Shown here one piece after another: positions 17,785 through 25,515 of a stretch of DNA of 35,967 nucleotides. The stretch is taken from assembly GCA_014534235.1 (NCBI GenBank), contig JACVRW010000021.1:1-35967 (forward strand), written 5' to 3'. The position numbers were made by a program, and so were the translations under genes. The DNA comes from Thermoleophilaceae bacterium (GTDB lineage: Bacteria > Actinomycetota > Thermoleophilia > Solirubrobacterales > Thermoleophilaceae). A model generated the notes under the pieces. The model was not told the origin of the DNA. It saw only the letters and a list, made by a program, of their open reading frames with translations, and made no database searches. Every line of letters begins with the position of its first letter. Within the stretch, counting starts at the first letter, position 1.

Positions 17785-19056
17785 TCAGGAGGGGCCGGGC
17801 TCCCTGCGGACCGCGTTCCGGCGGAGCAACTGGTCGAGCGCCACCGCGGCGAGCACCACGAGCGGGAGCTCGGCGGAGTGCCGGAAGCGAGCGCTGCCGT
17901 ACGCCAGCAACGTGGTCAGGGTGACCGTGATGAACGGCGTGGTCAGGATCCAGACCGGAACGCGACGCCGGCGGAGCAGCATGAACCCATAGATGGCCAG
18001 CGGCGCGAGCACGAAGAGCAGCGCCGCGCCGATGTAGGTGACCCACGCGGCACGGCCCTCGGGCCGTTGGACGGGCCACCACAGACCCCATGTGCGTGCA
18101 AGCCGCGCAGCCGCGACCGCCGGCACGCGATCGAGGTGGTCGAGCGCATAGCGGATTCCCTCGCGACCTTCCTCGTGGAGCTCGGCTGCCTCGTTTCCGT
18201 GTCCGGAGAAGCGCACGCACGACACGCTCCATGCGCCTATGCTCTCGCCGAAGTAGGTCGCCGCGCAGTTGGCCCCCGCGAGCGTCTCACCGCCCTCGGT
18301 GGCGACGAGCACGGGCCGGTCGAAAGCAGCCCAGTTCCTCACCGTCCAGGGAGCGAGCACGACGGCGAACGACAGGCAGATCACGGCGGTCGCTCGGAGG
18401 CCGCCCGGCTGCCTGATGAGAGGCACGACCAGCAGCGGAAGGAGCAGAAGCGCCTCTGCCCGAGCGTGTGCGGCCACGCCGACGATCGCCCCGAGCACGA
18501 GCGCCCGGCCGAGGGCCGGTTTCTCGAGCACCCGGTAGGCGGCGAGCAGCGAGAGGCCGCATAGGAGCCCATAGAGCGATTCGGTCATGAGCGCGCCGTC
18601 GGCTGCGATCAGCGTGGGATAGACGGCCGCGAGCCCGGCCGCGAGCAGCCCGGCGCGGTCGCCGGCCAGCCGGCGCGCGAGCAGCGCGACCACGACGATC
18701 GTGCCTCCGCCGGTCAGGACGCCGAGGAGTCGCCCGTCCCCGCCCGTTACGCCCAGCTCGGCGAGAGCCGCCAGCGCCAGCGGGAACAGCGGCGCGCGTT
18801 CGGCCGTGGGGACGGAAAGGCCCTCACCGAAGAACTCGCCCGGCCGGACGAAGCCCTCGCCGCGAGAGATCAGCTCCGCGAGCGCGCTGTAGTAGGCCTC
18901 GTCGTTGAAGAACGTCGGGGGCCAGGGCGCGACCAGGAGCGCGTGCGCAACCCGGAGCGCCGCTCCCAGCACGACGATCCCGGCGAGCCAGAGCCAGAAA
19001 CCGCGTGTCCCCACGCTGACCCTCGCTGTCGCGGCGCGCGCGGTGGCCGACGACAT
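17785..19056 (-). CDS. ArnT/PMT-like GT-C glycosyltransferase, paralogue A
   Basis: This 423-residue polytopic membrane protein resembles the PMT_2/ArnT group (GT39/GT83-like), which use polyprenyl-phosphate sugars outside the membrane. The first helix (about 20-42) is followed by the outer-loop acidic pair NDEAYY (51-56), then PTAERAPLFPLALA. A conserved block with GLAAVYPTLIAADGALMTES follows, then an APWTVRNW loop and about nine helices in total. The ATG at 19056, with GGTA upstream, leaves a 61-bp gap after the cytidylyltransferase gene. A longer frame to 19164 would overlap that gene. It is closely related to the gene at 19834-21114 and is separated from it only by the cytidylyltransferase. 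Confidence 0.87.
   Translation of the reverse strand: MSSATARAATARVSVGTRGFWLWLAGIVVLGAALRVAHALLVAPWPPTFFNDEAYYSALAELISRGEGFVRPGEFFGEGLSVPTAERAPLFPLALAALAELGVTGGDGRLLGVLTGGGTIVVVALLARRLAGDRAGLLAAGLAAVYPTLIAADGALMTESLYGLLCGLSLLAAYRVLEKPALGRALVLGAIVGVAAHARAEALLLLPLLVVPLIRQPGGLRATAVICLSFAVVLAPWTVRNWAAFDRPVLVATEGGETLAGANCAATYFGESIGAWSVSCVRFSGHGNEAAELHEEGREGIRYALDHLDRVPAVAAARLARTWGLWWPVQRPEGRAAWVTYIGAALLFVLAPLAIYGFMLLRRRRVPVWILTTPFITVTLTTLLAYGSARFRHSAELPLVVLAAVALDQLLRRNAVRREPGPS
18585..18657. repeat. 73-bp near-identical direct repeat, copy 1 (within GT-C paralogues)
   Basis: This stretch matches 20631-20703 with about 5 mismatches in 73 bases, in the same orientation. It encodes the shared AAVYPTLIAADGALM region of the two GT-C paralogues. 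It marks a recent duplication or gene conversion and is a possible substrate for recombination that would delete the intervening cytidylyltransferase. Confidence 0.7.
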
Positions 19057-19117
19057 CGTCGTACCTACGTGCGGAGCGCCTCCGGGCGGGCGCGGCGCCG
19101 CTCGACCGTGCGTCGCA

Positions 19118-19837
19118 TCACTCCCAGACCTTCCAGGGGGCGCCGCCGCTCGCCCAGATGTCATTCAGCTCGACGGCGTCCTTGTAGGTGTCCATGCACT
19201 CCCAGAAGCCCTGGTGGCGGTAGGCACGGAGCTGGCCGACGCGGGCCAGGTGCTCCAGGGGCTCCCGCTCGAGCACGGAGTCCTCTCCGATGTAGCCGAG
19301 CGCGCCGTGCTCGAAGCAGAAGAAGCCACCGTTCACCCACCGCTCGACGCGCGGCTTCTCGTGGAAGCCGATGACGCGAGCATCGCCGTCGAGCTCGGCG
19401 ATGCCGAACTGTAGCTCCGGGCGGACCACCGTCATCGTCGCCAGGCCACCGTGGGTACGGTGGAAGGCGATGAGAGCCCTGATGTCGATGTCGGCCACAC
19501 CGTCGGCGTACGTCGCGCAGAACGCGCGGTCCCCGAGGAGCCTCCCGGCCCTCTTGATCCGGCCGCCGGTCGGGGTGTCCACGCCCGTGTCGACGCAGCG
19601 CACCTCCACCCCGGGTGGCCAGTCCCGCGAGTCGACGAACTCCTGGATCAGCTCCCCCTTGTAGCCCGTGCAGAGCATGAAGCGGCGCAGGCCGTGGGCC
19701 GCGTAGATCTGGATGACGTGCCAGACGATCGGCATGCCGCCGATCTCGACCAGCGGCTTGGGGATCGATTGCGTGTGCTCCTGCAGCCGCGTTCCCCGGC
19801 CTCCGCAGAGGATCAGGACGTCCTCGAGCGGGCTCAT
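19118..19837 (-). CDS. rfbF: Glucose-1-phosphate cytidylyltransferase
   Basis: This 239-residue nucleotidyltransferase makes CDP-glucose from CTP and glucose 1-phosphate, the first step toward CDP-linked 3,6-dideoxyhexoses. The nucleotide-binding signature is LCGGRGTRL (10-18), with IPKPLVEIGG (25-34) and GYKGELIQEF next. The rest matches the RfbF pattern closely: DTPTGGRIKR, FCATYADGVADIDI, RWVNGGFFCFE, EREPLEHLA, GFWECMDTYKD and a final GGAPWKVWE. Two small deviations are Arg in place of Leu in GGxGTRL and YADG where YGDG is usual. The ATG overlaps the upstream GT-C stop as ATGA. No CDP-glucose 4,6-dehydratase (RfbG) lies in the window, so the product must be used by enzymes encoded elsewhere or directly as CDP-glucose. 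Confidence 0.85.
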   Translation of the reverse strand: MSPLEDVLILCGGRGTRLQEHTQSIPKPLVEIGGMPIVWHVIQIYAAHGLRRFMLCTGYKGELIQEFVDSRDWPPGVEVRCVDTGVDTPTGGRIKRAGRLLGDRAFCATYADGVADIDIRALIAFHRTHGGLATMTVVRPELQFGIAELDGDARVIGFHEKPRVERWVNGGFFCFEHGALGYIGEDSVLEREPLEHLARVGQLRAYRHQGFWECMDTYKDAVELNDIWASGGAPWKVWE

Positions 19838-21114
19838 GCGACGGCCGGAGGGGACATTCGGCGGCGACGCAGGAACCGGTCGATCGCGACCGCCGCGAGG
19901 ACGACGAGGGACAGCTCGGCCGGCTCGCGGAACCGTACGTTGCCGTACGTGGCGAGCGCCGTCACCGAGACGACGGCGAAGGGCACGAGGATGATCCACA
20001 CTCCCACGCCGCGGCGACGAAGGGTCAGCGCGCCCGCCACCGCCAGCGGCAAGAGCGCGAAGAACATCAGCACCCCGAGCTTCTGCACGCGAGCCGAGCG
20101 GCCCTCCGGGATCTGGAACGGGTCGTAGAGGCTCCACACGCGCCCGAGTCGCGCCGCCAAGACCACCGGCAGCCGGTCCAGGTGGTGCCCGGCGTAGCGG
20201 ACGCCGTCAGCGAGTGCCTGCGAGTGATGCTCGGCCTCGTTCATCCCCGGGTGCTCGCGAATGCAGGGCGGCCACCAGCCGCCGAGCTTGTCCCCACGGT
20301 AGGTCGCATCGCAGTTGGCGCCGGCCACCGCGGTGCCCGAGTTCGTCGCCACGAGCACCGGACGGTCGAAGACGATCCAGTTGCGGACGGTCCAGGGAGC
20401 GACCACGACGACGAATGCCAGCACGACGACGATCGCCGCGGGCCCGCGCGCGGGGCGGAAGAGAACCGGCAGAAGCAACAGGGGCAGGAGCAGGAGCGCC
20501 TCCCCGCGGGTCAGAGCGGCGAGCCCGGCGACCGCGCCGAGCGTCGCGGCGCGCCCGACCGTGGGTGCCTCTACGAGACGGTACGCCGCCAGTAGGGAGA
20601 GCGCGACGAGCAGCCCGAGGAGCGACTCGCTCATGAGCGCGCCGTCGGCGGCGATCAGCGTCGGATACACGGCCGCGAGCCCAGCCGCGAGGAGCCCGGC
20701 GCGCCGCCCGCCCAGGCGGCGGCCGAGCAGTCCGACGGCCGCGACCGTCCCCGCCCCGAACGCGGCGCCGGCGAGGCGCTGGGCGTCCGGCGAGGTCAGA
20801 CCCAGCTTCGCCGGCCCGGCGAGTACGACGGAGTACAGCGGCGGATGCTCGGCCGTGCGGACGATCTCGTCACGGAAGGCGAACCGGAACGGAGCGACGA
20901 AGCCATGGCCCTCCGCGAGCAGCTTCGGGAGCGCGCTGAAGTAGAACTGATCGTCGAGCCCCGGCGGCGGCCAGGGCGCCTCGACCAGCGTGTACAGGAC
21001 CCGGATCACGACGCCGGCCGCGACGATCGCGAGCAGCGGTGGCCAGAATCCGCGCCGGGATGCGAGCCGTGCGGGACCCGCAGGGACGGGTCGCTGCGCG
21101 CCTACGGTGGACAC
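19834..21114 (-). CDS. ArnT/PMT-like GT-C glycosyltransferase, paralogue B
   Basis: This 426-residue membrane protein is a paralogue of the gene at 17785-19056. The first helix (about 22-43) leads into the outer loop LDDQFYFSALPKLL with the acidic pair at 54-55. TAEHPPLYSVVLAGP, the shared block GLAAVYPTLIAADGALMSES and APWTVRNW follow. About nine helices are predicted, and the tail is short and basic. It is likely to transfer a sugar from a polyprenyl-phosphate donor at the outer face. The GTG at 21114 is the likely start, because the open frame upstream runs into the divergent AftD gene. It is the first gene of the long minus operon, and its 5' end lies 36 bp from the AftD start. Confidence 0.87.
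   Translation of the reverse strand: MSTVGAQRPVPAGPARLASRRGFWPPLLAIVAAGVVIRVLYTLVEAPWPPPGLDDQFYFSALPKLLAEGHGFVAPFRFAFRDEIVRTAEHPPLYSVVLAGPAKLGLTSPDAQRLAGAAFGAGTVAAVGLLGRRLGGRRAGLLAAGLAAVYPTLIAADGALMSESLLGLLVALSLLAAYRLVEAPTVGRAATLGAVAGLAALTRGEALLLLPLLLLPVLFRPARGPAAIVVVLAFVVVVAPWTVRNWIVFDRPVLVATNSGTAVAGANCDATYRGDKLGGWWPPCIREHPGMNEAEHHSQALADGVRYAGHHLDRLPVVLAARLGRVWSLYDPFQIPEGRSARVQKLGVLMFFALLPLAVAGALTLRRRGVGVWIILVPFAVVSVTALATYGNVRFREPAELSLVVLAAVAIDRFLRRRRMSPPAVA
20631..20703. repeat. 73-bp near-identical direct repeat, copy 2 (within GT-C paralogues)
   Basis: Partner of 18585-18657, same orientation, about 93% identical. It lies in paralogue B and encodes the same membrane-helix region. The two copies are about 2.05 kb apart and bracket the cytidylyltransferase gene. 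Confidence 0.7.
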
Positions 21115-21115
21115 G

Positions 21116-21139
21116 AGACCGCCGCACTTTAGACCGCCG
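21116..21139. promoter_or_regulatory. Tandem 9-bp direct repeat in AftD/GT-C divergent gap
   Basis: AGACCGCCG occurs at 21116-21124 and again at 21131-21139, a 15-bp period, inside the 36 bp between the divergent starts at 21114 (minus) and 21151 (plus). Such spacing could be a binding site for a response regulator or another activator serving both genes. There is no independent support beyond position and exact repetition. Confidence 0.35.
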
Positions 21140-21150
21140 AGGTTCAGCGC

Positions 21151-24100
21151 GTGGCAGCGGGCGACTGTACGCTCCGCGCGGTCATGCGCAGACCGACTCG
21201 CGACGGCATCGTGGCGCTCGCGTTCGCCGTCGCGTCCTTCGCCCTGGCGTTCGCCCAGCGGCCGGGCGAGGCCACGAGCGACACGAAGATCGATCTGCAC
21301 GTGGACCCGGTCGCGTTCCTCGGCCAGGTGGCCTCGGCCTGGACGCCCTCGACCGATCTGGGCGCAGTCCACAGCGCCCAGTACAGCGGCTATCTGTGGC
21401 CGATGGGTCCGCTGTTTGCGGCGCTGCACTCGATCGGCCTCTCGCCATGGGTATCTCACCGGTTCTGGCTCGGGCTGATCTTCGCGCTGTCGGCGTGGGG
21501 AGTCCTGAAGCTGGTCGACGCCTTGGTCGGCCGGCCACGGGGCGTCGCGCATGTCGTGGCCGCCGGCTTCTATGTCCTCAACCCGTACATCGTGGTGTTC
21601 ACGGGTCGTACGAGCGTGACGCTCCTGGGCTACGCGGCGCTCCCCTGGCTGCTCCTGATCGTGGACCACGGCGTGCGGGCGGTGCGCGGCTTCGGTGGCT
21701 GGCGGAGCTGGTGGTCGGCCGCCGCCTTTGCGCTCGTCGTCACCTCGATCGGCGGCGGGATCAACGGCGCGGTCGTCGGCTGGATGCTCGTGGGCCCGCT
21801 GGTGCTCCTGCTCTACGAGCCGCTCATCCGCTCGGTTCGCTGGCGCCAGGCGGGAGGGTTCCTGGTGCGCGCTGGCGTCCTTGGCGCGCTCGCCTCGCTG
21901 TGGTGGATCGTGCCGCTCTTGGCCCACGCCCGGTACGGCACCGATTTCCTCCAGTTCACAGAGCAGCCGCGGACGATCTGGGCCACGAACAGCGCGCCCG
22001 AGGCACTGCGGCTCATGGCCTACTGGACGTCGTACGTGGGGGTCGGCTTCTACGGGCTCGACCGGCCGTTCTTCTCCGAGGCCGGAACGCTGCTCTTCAA
22101 CCCGCTCGTCGTTGGTGCGTCGCTACTGCTGCCCGCGCTCGCGGTGGCGGGGTTCGTCTGGACGAGGCGCGCGCGCTACGCGCCGTTCTTCCTGCTGATC
22201 CTGCTGGTGGGGATGGCGATCGAGGTGGCCGGGTTCCCGGAGGGCACGCCGAGTCGGGACGCGATGGAGTGGATCTATCGCAACGTCGACGTGCTGCGCT
22301 TCATGCGCACGACCCAGAAGGCCGCCCCCCTCGTCGCCATAGGGGTGGCGGGTCTCTTGGGTCTTGCCGCTCAGGTCGGATGGGCGCGTCTACTGGCGTT
22401 GCGGCGTCCGCCGGCGCGGCGGCTCGCGCTGGCCGCCGGCGGCGTCGGACTGGCCGCGCTGATCGCGCTGGCCGCTCTTCCGCTGGTTCGCGGAACCGCG
22501 GTCGATCGCCAGCTCACGTGGGACCGCATCCCGAGCGCTTGGACCGAGGCCGGCGGTGACCTCGACCGCGAGCTCCCCCGGAACTCGCGTGCCCTCGTGC
22601 TGCCGGGCCAGATCTTCGCCTACTACACCTGGGGTGGCACGGTCGACGCGATCCTGCCGCGCGTCACCGACCGTCCGGTCGCCGTCCGCTACGAGACTCC
22701 GTACTCGGACCCACACGCGACCGACCTGCTCTGGACCGTCGATCGACTCGTCCAGCAGCGCCGCCTGGTTCCGGGACAGCTGCCGCCCCTGCTCCGGCTG
22801 CTCGGCGCGGGAGCCGTGGTGGTCGGTAGCGACGACGACATCACGCGTAGCGGCGCAGTGGAACCCGCGACGGCCGCCGCCGAGCTCGCGGGACAGGGCC
22901 TCGCGCGGCCATCCCGAAGCTACGGGCCGACGCGCCGGATGCCACCGCCAAGGGGAGAGCTCGGACCGACGCCGACGCTTCCGCAGGTGCGTCGTTACGA
23001 CGTTCCCCGCGGCCGCGGCATCGTCGGCGTTGCGCCGATCAGTCCGGCGACGATCGTCGACGGAAGCGCGGAGGGACTCGCGGGGATGGCGGCGTTCGGG
23101 GCCCTGCCGGAACGGGAGCCGATCCTCTACGCGGCGGACCTGTCGAGTGACGAGCTCCGGCGGCAAGCCGCCCGCGGCGTGCACGTGATCGTCACCGACT
23201 CGAATCGCCGCCGTCGCTTCATCCCCGAGTTCGCCAGGCAGAACCTCGGCGCCGCGCTGCGCGAAGGGGAGCCCGTCGACGAGAACTTCGCGTTCATCGA
23301 GCCGTTCGCGGATCGCGGGAGCGACTCCCAGACCGTCGCCGCGCTCGAGGGCGCCGCCTACCTTCGGGCGCCCTACGAGGGAGGCCTCCACGAGTTCCCG
23401 GAGCACGCGCCGATCGCCGCCTTCGACGGCGATCCGTCGACGGCGTGGGCGGCCGACCGCTACTTCCTTCCCAGCGCGCGCTGGGTCGAGATCGGGTTCG
23501 ACCGACCGCGGGACGTCCCGTACGTGGACCTGCTGCCCACCGGCGACCCGTTCGGAGTCGAGAAGGAGGTAGATGTGAACGGCGTGCGGGCCGAGCTCGG
23601 CCGGGGCGCGACCCGGGTCCGCACTGACCTGGAGGACGTGACCCGGGTCCGCGTGGCCATCACCGATGTCGATCAGCCGGGCGGGAACCTGAGGGGCGGA
23701 GGCGGGTTCAAGGAGATCCGAATTCCCGGAGTGAGCGTGCGGCAACGGCTGCGCCCCCCGATCGTCGCGGGTCGCGCGCTGGCCGGCCGCGACCTGCGGC
23801 GCGTGAGGCTCACCTACCTCTTCGAGCGCACCACGGCTGACGACCCGTTCCGGCGCGACCGCCAGGCCGGCAGCCCGCAGCTCGAGCTGGCGTCGAACCG
23901 TGAGGATCCGGAGAGGCAGATCGAGCGCGTCGTGTTCGCGCCCACAGCGCGGCGGTACTCCCCGGACGCGTGGGTCTATCCCGCGGTCGACGCGGCCGAT
24001 TCGGAGCTGGATCGCCTAGCGGGGCTGCGGGGCGCCGTGACCTTTGACTCGTCGGGCCGCTTCAAGAACCAGCCCGCTTACCGCGCCTCCAAGGCCTTCG

Positions 24101-25515
24101 ATGAGCGCCGGGACACCGCCTGGATCGGGATCTGGGCCCGTCCGTCCGCGCCACACCCATGGATCTCGTGGACCAGCCGCCGCCCGCGCACGGTGTCGAG
24201 CTTTCGCCTCAGCCCGGCACCGGCGCCGATTCGCCGTCCGACCGTCGTACGTGTCAGCTGGAGCGGCGGCTCGACGCCCCCGCTGCGCGTCGGTGCCGGC
24301 GGAGCGGTGACCCTCCCGCGCGCCGTCCGGGCGCGCAGCTTCCGGCTGACCGTGCTCGCCGCTCGCTTCCCGCGCGGCGCCGGTCCGGGCGAGCGCTCGA
24401 CGAGGGCGGTCGGGGTCGCCTCCCTGAGCGTTCCGGGGGTGCGGCCCGCCGCGGCGCCGACGCCCGGACGGCTGCGCGCCCCGTGCGGGAGCGTGAGGAT
24501 CGACGTCGCAGGGCGCGATGTCCCGCTCCGGCCGCGCGGCACGGTCGCCGCGCTCGAGGCGGGACGTCCCCTGCGGGCGACGGGCTGTGGCGGGAGGGTT
24601 CGGATGGGCACCGGGCTCCGGGAGATCCGCTCGAGGCCGGGCGTCTTCGCCGTCCACCTCCTGAGGCTGAGCTCACCGGCGCCGTTGCCGCTGCCGCGGG
24701 CGTCAGGTGGCGGGCACGTCGTCCAAGCCGGCAGCATGGGCCATAGTTCCGTGGAAGGAGCTCGAGTGGCCCTCCGCGGTCCGTCATGGCTGATCCTGGG
24801 ACAGAGCTTCTCGAGCGGTTGGCGGGCTACGTGCGACGGACGCTCGCTCGGCGAGCCGCGAGCGATCAATGGCTACGCGAACGGCTGGCGCGCGCCGGGC
24901 GACTGCCGCGATGTCGCCTTCACGTTCGGGCCGCAAGGTGGCGTCCGGGCGGGCTACGCGATCTCGGCGGTCGCTTGCTTCTTGCTGCTCGCCTTCCTCG
25001 TCGCCGGGTGGCTGCTCGGGCGCCGGCGCCGGGCGCCCGCCGGGCAGCAGGGGCCACTATCCGAGGACAGGCCGGAGCGTCTGCCGCTGCCTCGCGCCGC
25101 GGCGCTCGCGTTCCTCGCCACGCTCCCCCTCGCCTTCCTGTTCGCGGCGCGCGCCTCGATAGTGATCTTCCCGATCCTGACGCTGATCCTCTGGCGCGGG
25201 GCGGGGTCTCGACTGCTTACCGGCGTTGCGGCCGCGCTTCTCGGTGTCGTCGTTCCGATTCTGTACCTGGTCCACTCGCCGCGGGACCGCGGCGGGTTCA
25301 ACTTCGAATACAGCCGCGACCTCATCTGGGCTCACTGGGTCGCGGTCGCGGCGCTCATCCTCCTGATGGTCGCCTGCTGGCGGATGCTCGCGGCCGCCCG
25401 AAGGGAGCGCCGACCAGCGGGCTCGCCACCAACCGGTCATCCGCCCGCTCGGCCGCGCCTCGGGCGCGACGACCGAGGCGCGGACCTCGCGGGGGCCGCT
25501 CGTTCGCCCGGCTAG
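21151..25515 (+). CDS. AftD-type alpha-(1->3)-arabinofuranosyltransferase with two CBM-like modules
   Basis: This 1454-residue protein matches the architecture of AftD (DUF3367/GT-C), which in mycobacteria adds arabinofuranose branches to arabinogalactan and lipoarabinomannan from decaprenyl-phosphoryl-arabinose. The N-terminal half is a polytopic GT-C core (to about residue 450) with VHSAQYSGYLWPMGPLFAAL and FYVLNPYIVVFTGRTSVTLL. Then comes LVLPGQIFAYYTWGG (about 482) and a soluble region. Two discoidin/CBM-like modules centre on AFDGDPSTAWAA (about 757) and AFDERRDTAWIG (about 982). About four C-terminal helices follow (1270-1410). The GTG at 21151 has GAGG eight bases upstream; an ATG at 21184 is the alternative. 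The length equals that of mycobacterial AftD. The acceptor glycan is unknown. The stop overlaps the convergent gene within CTAG. Confidence 0.85.
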   Translation: MAAGDCTLRAVMRRPTRDGIVALAFAVASFALAFAQRPGEATSDTKIDLHVDPVAFLGQVASAWTPSTDLGAVHSAQYSGYLWPMGPLFAALHSIGLSPWVSHRFWLGLIFALSAWGVLKLVDALVGRPRGVAHVVAAGFYVLNPYIVVFTGRTSVTLLGYAALPWLLLIVDHGVRAVRGFGGWRSWWSAAAFALVVTSIGGGINGAVVGWMLVGPLVLLLYEPLIRSVRWRQAGGFLVRAGVLGALASLWWIVPLLAHARYGTDFLQFTEQPRTIWATNSAPEALRLMAYWTSYVGVGFYGLDRPFFSEAGTLLFNPLVVGASLLLPALAVAGFVWTRRARYAPFFLLILLVGMAIEVAGFPEGTPSRDAMEWIYRNVDVLRFMRTTQKAAPLVAIGVAGLLGLAAQVGWARLLALRRPPARRLALAAGGVGLAALIALAALPLVRGTAVDRQLTWDRIPSAWTEAGGDLDRELPRNSRALVLPGQIFAYYTWGGTVDAILPRVTDRPVAVRYETPYSDPHATDLLWTVDRLVQQRRLVPGQLPPLLRLLGAGAVVVGSDDDITRSGAVEPATAAAELAGQGLARPSRSYGPTRRMPPPRGELGPTPTLPQVRRYDVPRGRGIVGVAPISPATIVDGSAEGLAGMAAFGALPEREPILYAADLSSDELRRQAARGVHVIVTDSNRRRRFIPEFARQNLGAALREGEPVDENFAFIEPFADRGSDSQTVAALEGAAYLRAPYEGGLHEFPEHAPIAAFDGDPSTAWAADRYFLPSARWVEIGFDRPRDVPYVDLLPTGDPFGVEKEVDVNGVRAELGRGATRVRTDLEDVTRVRVAITDVDQPGGNLRGGGGFKEIRIPGVSVRQRLRPPIVAGRALAGRDLRRVRLTYLFERTTADDPFRRDRQAGSPQLELASNREDPERQIERVVFAPTARRYSPDAWVYPAVDAADSELDRLAGLRGAVTFDSSGRFKNQPAYRASKAFDERRDTAWIGIWARPSAPHPWISWTSRRPRTVSSFRLSPAPAPIRRPTVVRVSWSGGSTPPLRVGAGGAVTLPRAVRARSFRLTVLAARFPRGAGPGERSTRAVGVASLSVPGVRPAAAPTPGRLRAPCGSVRIDVAGRDVPLRPRGTVAALEAGRPLRATGCGGRVRMGTGLREIRSRPGVFAVHLLRLSSPAPLPLPRASGGGHVVQAGSMGHSSVEGARVALRGPSWLILGQSFSSGWRATCDGRSLGEPRAINGYANGWRAPGDCRDVAFTFGPQGGVRAGYAISAVACFLLLAFLVAGWLLGRRRRAPAGQQGPLSEDRPERLPLPRAAALAFLATLPLAFLFAARASIVIFPILTLILWRGAGSRLLTGVAAALLGVVVPILYLVHSPRDRGGFNFEYSRDLIWAHWVAVAALILLMVACWRMLAAARRERRPAGSPPTGHPPARPRLGRDDRGADLAGAARSPG

